From Euryarchaeota archaeon UBA28 (lineage in GTDB: Archaea; Thermoplasmatota; Poseidoniia; Poseidoniales; Thalassarchaeaceae), in assembly GCA_002501605.1 (NCBI GenBank), contig DANW01000039.1, forward strand, positions 1-27,852: a stretch of 27,852 bases of DNA. Direction: 5' to 3'. Below are positions 24,340 through 27,852 of the stretch, one piece after another. How positions within the stretch are numbered: position 1 is the first letter of the stretch; each line of letters opens with the position of its first letter. A model generated the notes under the pieces. The model searched no databases and had not been told where the DNA came from. It saw nothing but the letters and a program-made list of their open reading frames with translations. The position numbers and the translations under genes were made by a program.

Positions 24340-25506
24340 ATGGTCTCGATATCAGTCGATACGATTTCGTCCTTCATTCGAGACCTAGGGTCCCCCTGTA
24401 CAGCCATCTCCCTCAATGATGGTACTATCGTAGCTGGGTCTAAAGATGGCTTGCTAATTAGTTGGCTAGCTTCCAATGGGGAGGAGGTTTGGAGAGTATC
24501 CATTGAAGGGCCTGTTTCGGATATTGCAACGAGTCATGGCCATGTGTTTGTGACGGCCTCGTCTTCGCTCTATGCCTTCAGTGACTCGGATGGGTCGATC
24601 ATTTGGAAGAGAGAGCTGGAGGGTGCTAGTGATTACGTTCTAGCCGTGGAAGGCTCAATTTGGGCAACATCGTCGGTGTATGAAATAGAGGTCGGAGATT
24701 ACACTGAATCATCGATATGGAGATTTAATCGATCCGGCGAGTTGGATAAGCGATGGGTTATTCCAGAGAGAAGCTGGTTTATTGGCCCCTATTTCGGAAA
24801 AGTAATCTTGGGACTGGGGAGACCCAGGTGTGGCATTCTAAGTATCGATGGCGACATTCTGGAGCATTTCGAGATTGGAGATGGGGATCCGATAGTTTGT
24901 GGAGATTACAGGAAACAAGACTTTGAACGGGCAGTAGCAATACTTGGCCATTCCAGCGGGGCGGTATCTTTAGTGGAAGAACATATTGAAAAAGTGAAAG
25001 ATGAAAATCCGATCCCATCGTCTTGGCAGATCCCGATGATCGAAGAGTCAAGCGCGGTCTGCTGCATCCTAGTTCCAGACATTGGTTCCGAGTTTATCAC
25101 AGCGTATGAAAACGGGTTTGTCAGGAGTAATCGTGGATGGAGCTACGATGCTCGCTCGGCGGTGTCCGCGATGGCAGTGGGACCCTTTAGCGTTGAGGAG
25201 GCTGGGAACACCTATTGGGCCTGTGCAGGTAAGAGGGTGTTAGTACTATCAAGTTCGGAGTTGGCAGGTGATGTTGATATTTCTGGGCATCCTGGAGGTC
25301 AATTGATATTGGAATTAGTGCATGAGTGCTGTCTTGTCAAATCTGACTCGGAAGGAGATACAATAGTCCTCGGGGATGAAAGAGGGGGAATTTACTTGAT
25401 TAACGGTCAATTGCTCAGTAGGAGAATTGATGAAGGAAGCGTGGAGGAGAACTATGACAGCAGAACATCTCTAATGCGAGCGCGATTGAGGAGGCTCCGA
25501 GAATGA
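24340..25506 (+). CDS. Beta-propeller (PQQ/WD-like) repeat protein
   Basis: The 388-residue protein repeats short beta-blade units such as DGTIVAGSKDGLLISWLAS, HGHVFVTASSSLYAFSDSDG and GDTIVLGDERGGIYLING. The pattern is that of PQQ-like or WD40-like propellers with roughly six or seven blades. No signal peptide, lipobox or membrane segment is seen, so it is probably cytoplasmic. The C-terminus is a basic helix (MRARLRRLRE). I do not recognise a named family; a scaffold role is inference. The ATG at 24340 is preceded by GGAAGGT very close to it, so the start is uncertain. It follows the M32 gene by 48 bases. Confidence 0.75.
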   Translation: MVSISVDTISSFIRDLGSPCTAISLNDGTIVAGSKDGLLISWLASNGEEVWRVSIEGPVSDIATSHGHVFVTASSSLYAFSDSDGSIIWKRELEGASDYVLAVEGSIWATSSVYEIEVGDYTESSIWRFNRSGELDKRWVIPERSWFIGPYFGKVILGLGRPRCGILSIDGDILEHFEIGDGDPIVCGDYRKQDFERAVAILGHSSGAVSLVEEHIEKVKDENPIPSSWQIPMIEESSAVCCILVPDIGSEFITAYENGFVRSNRGWSYDARSAVSAMAVGPFSVEEAGNTYWACAGKRVLVLSSSELAGDVDISGHPGGQLILELVHECCLVKSDSEGDTIVLGDERGGIYLINGQLLSRRIDEGSVEENYDSRTSLMRARLRRLRE

Positions 25507-25513
25507 AAAATTG

Positions 25514-25551
25514 CAGTGGAAATTAACATTTCCAAACCCTTATTTCCACTG
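25514..25551. repeat. Inverted repeat after beta-propeller gene
   Basis: CAGTGGAAAT at 25514-25523 pairs perfectly with ATTTCCACTG at 25542-25551. A second copy of ATTTCC at 25528-25533 can instead pair with GGAAAT at 25518-25523 around a TAAC loop, so two exclusive hairpins are possible. It lies just after the stop codon, but no T-run follows, so a classical terminator is not evident. Confidence 0.5.
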
Positions 25552-25567
25552 TAAACGTGATACTGAG

Positions 25568-25581
25568 CGAAAGGTTTATTT
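25568..25581 (+). promoter_or_regulatory. Archaeal promoter (BRE-TATA) for candidate ncRNA
   Basis: CGAAAGGTTTATTT has a purine-rich BRE (CGAAAGG) directly before TTTATT at 25575-25580. An archaeal start about 25 bases downstream would fall near 25600-25604, which is also where the first strong base-paired arm of the RNA begins. The following 700 bases hold no convincing protein gene, so this promoter fits an RNA gene. Confidence 0.55.
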
Positions 25582-25764
25582 GCCGTCGCTCGCCCTGTTG
25601 ACTTTGCCGCTCCGGGGGAGTGGTGTGGGGGCGCTTAGCCACCTGCGGGCCACAACAACCGAATCCGCAAAGTCGGAGAGGTAGAACCGGGATCCGAAAG
25701 GTGAACGGGGAACAGTTGAATCGTCTGTGGACGAGGAGACGGCAGCAGAACCGATGTGGAAATA

Positions 25765-25789
25765 ACCAGACGCAAGGATGGGGAAGGAA
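25765..25789 (+). repeat. Internal repeat A, copy 1
   Basis: A 25-base unit (central GACGCAAGGATGGGG) that recurs at 25947-25971 with two differences in 25 (A/G and T/A). The copies are 182 bases apart within the candidate RNA. Confidence 0.7.
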
Positions 25790-25927
25790 GCAACGGGGGA
25801 AGCTGGGGAAAACGGAACCGAACCCTTCGGGGGGAAAACATAAACCGTACCAGAAGACCATGCTGCAGAGGTACACGATAGAAGGGAAGAGAACCAGAGA
25901 TGGGGACAATCCAGGAAGTCGGGTGTG

Positions 25928-25941
25928 GGGAACGAGAGCAG
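25928..25941 (+). repeat. Internal repeat B, copy 1
   Basis: GGGAACGAGAGCAG occurs perfectly here and at 25990-26003, 62 bases apart, flanking repeat A copy 2. Confidence 0.7.
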
Positions 25942-25946
25942 AGAAA

Positions 25947-25971
25947 ACCGGACGCAAGGAAGGGGAAGGAA
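25947..25971 (+). repeat. Internal repeat A, copy 2
   Basis: Second copy of the 25-base unit at 25765 (central GACGCAAGGAAGGGG). It lies inside a domain bounded by GGTGTG at 25922-25927 and CACACC at 25984-25989, which can pair. Confidence 0.7.
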
Positions 25972-25989
25972 ACTTGAGAGAAACACACC

Positions 25990-26003
25990 GGGAACGAGAG
26001 CAG
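25990..26003 (+). repeat. Internal repeat B, copy 2
   Basis: Second perfect copy of GGGAACGAGAGCAG. Its last bases join the CAGG-GAGA-CCTG hairpin at 26001-26012. Confidence 0.7.
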
Positions 26004-26210
26004 GGAGACCTGTGGAGGACCGGTACCGATCGAGGATCAAAATGGTGATACTAGCCATGGAGAGAGACGACGAGGGCATTGAAGGAGTAATCCTTCAAGG
26101 GGGATATTACCCCATCAAGTCCAGAAAAAGACAAAGGGACCCTAGAGGTCCCAGAGTCATCTACCCGGGAAATCCTAGGTAACTAGGAGGAACCGGACCC
26201 TGCGGAGTAC

Positions 26211-26286
26211 GCAGGGGGGAAGCTTCCCCAAGCTGAACCCCTGCTGCTCCCACCCTTTTTGGCCCATTCTTTCAAACGTTTTTTTC
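26211..26286 (+). terminator. 3' hairpins and T-runs ending the candidate RNA
   Basis: GCAGGGG at 26211-26217 can pair with CCCCTGC at 26238-26244, enclosing AGCTT-CCCC-AAGCT at 26221-26234. T-runs follow at 26256-26260 and 26279-26285, and the convergent fumarase gene ends at 26299. The T-runs are the likely stop signal. Confidence 0.5.
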
Positions 26287-26298
26287 TACGAAGAGTGT

Positions 26299-27852
26299 CT
26301 AGTTTGTACCTGTCATCAGTTCTGGTCTGACCCATTCATCGAATTGCTCTTCTGTTAGTGCCCCCATTTCCAATGCACTCTGTCTAAGAGTTAGATTGTT
26401 TTTATGAGCGTTTTTTGCAATCTTCGCCGCATTGTCATACCCAATATGAGGGTTCAAGGCTGTCACTAACATCAATGAATTCTCAAGATGTTCAGCAATC
26501 TTAGCCTCATTGGCCCTCAGACCCTTGATACAGTTATCGGTAAATGATCTGCAACTATCTGAAATTATCCTGATTGAGTGGAGTAAATTGTAAATCATCA
26601 TTGGCTTGAAGACGTTTAGCTCGAAGTTTCCCTGACTCCCTCCGATAGAAATAGCGATGTGATTTCCCATCACCTGGCAACATACCATCGTCAAAGCCTC
26701 TGACTGTGTGGGATTGACCTTTCCAGGCATTATGCTGGATCCCGGCTCATTGGCTGGAAGGGACAATTCTCCTATTCCACATCTGGGCCCCGAGCCTAGC
26801 CACCTAACATCATTGGCTATTTTCATCAAGGAGGCCACAAGAGTATTCAAAGCGCCTGAAGCCGATACGATTGCATCATGGGCTGCGATATGAGAGAATT
26901 TGTTGTGAGCACTAGTGAATGGTAACCCGGTTTTTGCACTAATTTTTGATGCAACCAAATCTGGGAAATCTGGATGAGTATTCAGACCGGTGCCTACTGC
27001 TGTTCCACCAAGAGCCAATTCGTACAGATCGATAAGGGAGAACTCGATCCTCCTAATGTCTGCATCTAGCATTGAAACATATCCAGAGAATTCCTGACCG
27101 AGGGTAAGTGGTACAGCATCCATGAGGTGAGTCCTACCTATTTTGACGATGGAGCTAAACTCCTTTGATTTGGCCGAAAGAGCTTCTCTTAGATAGTGCA
27201 ACGAAGGCAAAAGTACGTTTGTGATCTGCTCGGCTGACGATATATGCATGGCTGTTGGAAAGGTGTCATTGCTGGATTGTGCCCTATTGACATGATCATT
27301 GGGGTGCACTGGCGTCTTGCTTCCAAGCCTCCCTCCAGCAAGCTCGATAGCTCTATTGGCTATGACTTCGTTAGCATTCATATTTGTCTGGGTACCGGAA
27401 CCGGTTTGCCACACACTAAGAGGAAAGTGTTCGTCTAGGCTTCCTGAGATAACCTCCTTGCACGAAGATACGATTAGAGATTCTACGTCTTTATCTAATT
27501 CCCCTAGTTCTGAATTGGATTCAGCTGCTGACATCTTCAGGATTCCAAAGGCTCTGATTATCGATCTTGGCATTTTTTCCTCACCGATATCGAAATTCAT
27601 CAGAGATCTGGCGGTTTGAGCACCGTAATATCTGTCGGCGGGTACTTCTATCTCTCCCATGGTATCAACTTCGGCCCTAAACTCGGATGAGTTCGCTCTT
27701 GCAGACCTTGGCTCTACGATAGCTTCAGTGGTATCGTTCAGCATATTTCGAGATAGTCCCTGCTCAATCATCTTGGCAATCGTAGCTGACCTGCCACTAG
27801 ATTTTCCTTTGCCTACCCTTCGATCTAGCTTCCTAGCGGTTTCCTCGGGTAT
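26299..27852 (-). CDS. fumC: Fumarase (class II) with in-frame N-terminal RHH-like domain (5' partial)
   Basis: Class II fumarase hydrates fumarate to malate in the TCA cycle. From FRAEVDTMGEIEVPADRYYG the protein is typical FumC: GSGTQTNMNANEVI, HVNRAQSSNDTFPTAMHI, GRTHLMDAVPLTLGQEF with the catalytic His region, and the signature GSSIMPGKVNP. The aspartase/fumarase superfamily also holds aspartate ammonia-lyase, but the sequence favours fumarase. Upstream of the first ATG (27771) the frame stays open to the window end and encodes IPEETARKLDRRVGKGK then SSGRSATIAKMIEQGL, which looks like the helices of a ribbon-helix-helix (CopG-type) DNA-binding domain. A start at 27771 would cut through the second helix. 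The true start is therefore probably outside the window, and the core is joined by a linker of about 20 residues. Confidence 0.93.
   Translation of the reverse strand: MPEETARKLDRRVGKGKSSGRSATIAKMIEQGLSRNMLNDTTEAIVEPRSARANSSEFRAEVDTMGEIEVPADRYYGAQTARSLMNFDIGEEKMPRSIIRAFGILKMSAAESNSELGELDKDVESLIVSSCKEVISGSLDEHFPLSVWQTGSGTQTNMNANEVIANRAIELAGGRLGSKTPVHPNDHVNRAQSSNDTFPTAMHISSAEQITNVLLPSLHYLREALSAKSKEFSSIVKIGRTHLMDAVPLTLGQEFSGYVSMLDADIRRIEFSLIDLYELALGGTAVGTGLNTHPDFPDLVASKISAKTGLPFTSAHNKFSHIAAHDAIVSASGALNTLVASLMKIANDVRWLGSGPRCGIGELSLPANEPGSSIMPGKVNPTQSEALTMVCCQVMGNHIAISIGGSQGNFELNVFKPMMIYNLLHSIRIISDSCRSFTDNCIKGLRANEAKIAEHLENSLMLVTALNPHIGYDNAAKIAKNAHKNNLTLRQSALEMGALTEEQFDEWVRPELMTGTN

Larger units (their letters stand above)
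25600..26286 (+). ncRNA. Candidate large structured noncoding RNA (unidentified)
   Basis: No credible protein gene lies in 25507-26298. Several frames on both strands are open because the plus strand is purine-rich, but their translations are Ser/Pro/Arg-rich and do not look like proteins. There is a BRE-TATA promoter at 25568 and T-runs at 26256-26260 and 26279-26285. GACTTTGC at 25600-25607 pairs with GCAAAGTC at 25667-25674. Other stems include C(UUCG)G at 25823-25832, CAGG-GAGA-CCTG (GNRA loop) at 26001-26012, GGGACC-CTAGA-GGTCCC at 26136-26152, TCCTAG-GTAA-CTAGGA (GNRA) at 26173-26188 and CCCTGCG-GAGTA-CGCAGGG at 26198-26216. I could not match it to RNase P RNA, SRP RNA, rRNA or tRNA. 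Confidence 0.55.

Noticed and set aside
25781..25800. GGAAGGAAGCAACGG, similar to the SRP RNA helix 8 tip GGAAGGAAGCAGCC
   Set aside because: The conserved internal-loop bases on the 5' arm and the AGCAG are missing, and no flanking helix 5 or Alu-domain pattern is seen.
25523..26182. Overlapping long frames on both strands (up to about 167 codons)
   Set aside because: Several frames are open at once because the plus strand is purine-rich and stop-poor. The translations are repetitive in Ser, Pro, Arg or Gly and show no protein-like pattern.
25600..26286. RNase P RNA
   Set aside because: I could not find the conserved GAGGAAAGUCC of P4 or its CAGAA...GGCUUA partner on either strand, and the length is about twice normal.
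1..27852. CRISPR arrays, insertion sequences or prophage
   Set aside because: No regularly spaced repeats, transposase, integrase or phage gene was seen; the only repeats are two short pairs inside the candidate RNA.

Overview
The window looks like chromosomal DNA of a marine planktonic euryarchaeon, most likely Marine Group II (Poseidoniales). This placement is inferred from gene content. Archaeal or eukaryote-like genes (a type II methionine aminopeptidase, an IGHMBP2/UPF1-like helicase, an AN1-like zinc finger, a winged-helix STAND ATPase, an XPB-like SF2 helicase) sit among bacterial-type metabolic genes (bacterial-type leucyl-tRNA synthetase, homodimeric pyruvate dehydrogenase E1, class II fumarase, BolA with a CGFS glutaredoxin). 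Genes are tightly packed with frequent GTG/TTG starts, four-base overlaps and abutting convergent stops. No rRNA, tRNA, insertion sequence, prophage or CRISPR array was seen.

Layout. 1-414 (+): 3' end of a zinc-finger protein. 415-6110 (-): SF2 helicase downstream of leuS. 6111-6235: a short divergent gap tiled with six small hairpins. 6236-7009 (+): metallo-beta-lactamase-fold hydrolase. 7129-11572 (-): a zinc-ribbon acidic protein, a GNAT acetyltransferase and aceE. 11703-15822 (+): an operon of helicase, RDD membrane protein, Sua5/YrdC-family protein and methionine aminopeptidase. 15971-18286 (-): rpe, bolA, CGFS glutaredoxin and a DMT exporter. 18393-18710 (+): thioredoxin. 18707-22576 (-): HTH-STAND regulator, secreted S15/CocE lipoprotein hydrolase and a ferritin-like protein. 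22756-25506 (+): M32 carboxypeptidase and a beta-propeller protein. 25507-26298: a roughly 790-base stretch with no convincing protein gene, which I read as a large structured RNA. 26299 to the window end (-): fumarase, whose reading frame continues upstream into a ribbon-helix-helix-like domain.

How the genes fit together. AceE and FumC point to aerobic central carbon metabolism. Rpe, BolA, the CGFS glutaredoxin and thioredoxin form a redox, iron-sulfur and pentose-phosphate block. The ferritin gene has a DtxR/IdeR-like dyad over its predicted transcription start, suggesting iron control. The secreted hydrolase and M32 carboxypeptidase fit a peptide-degrading heterotroph. LeuS, MetAP and the YrdC-family protein serve translation.

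The most unusual items are the approximately 690-nt candidate noncoding RNA at 25600-26286, the in-frame RHH-fumarase fusion at the right edge, and the hairpin array between leuS and the MBL gene. All need computation or transcript data to confirm.
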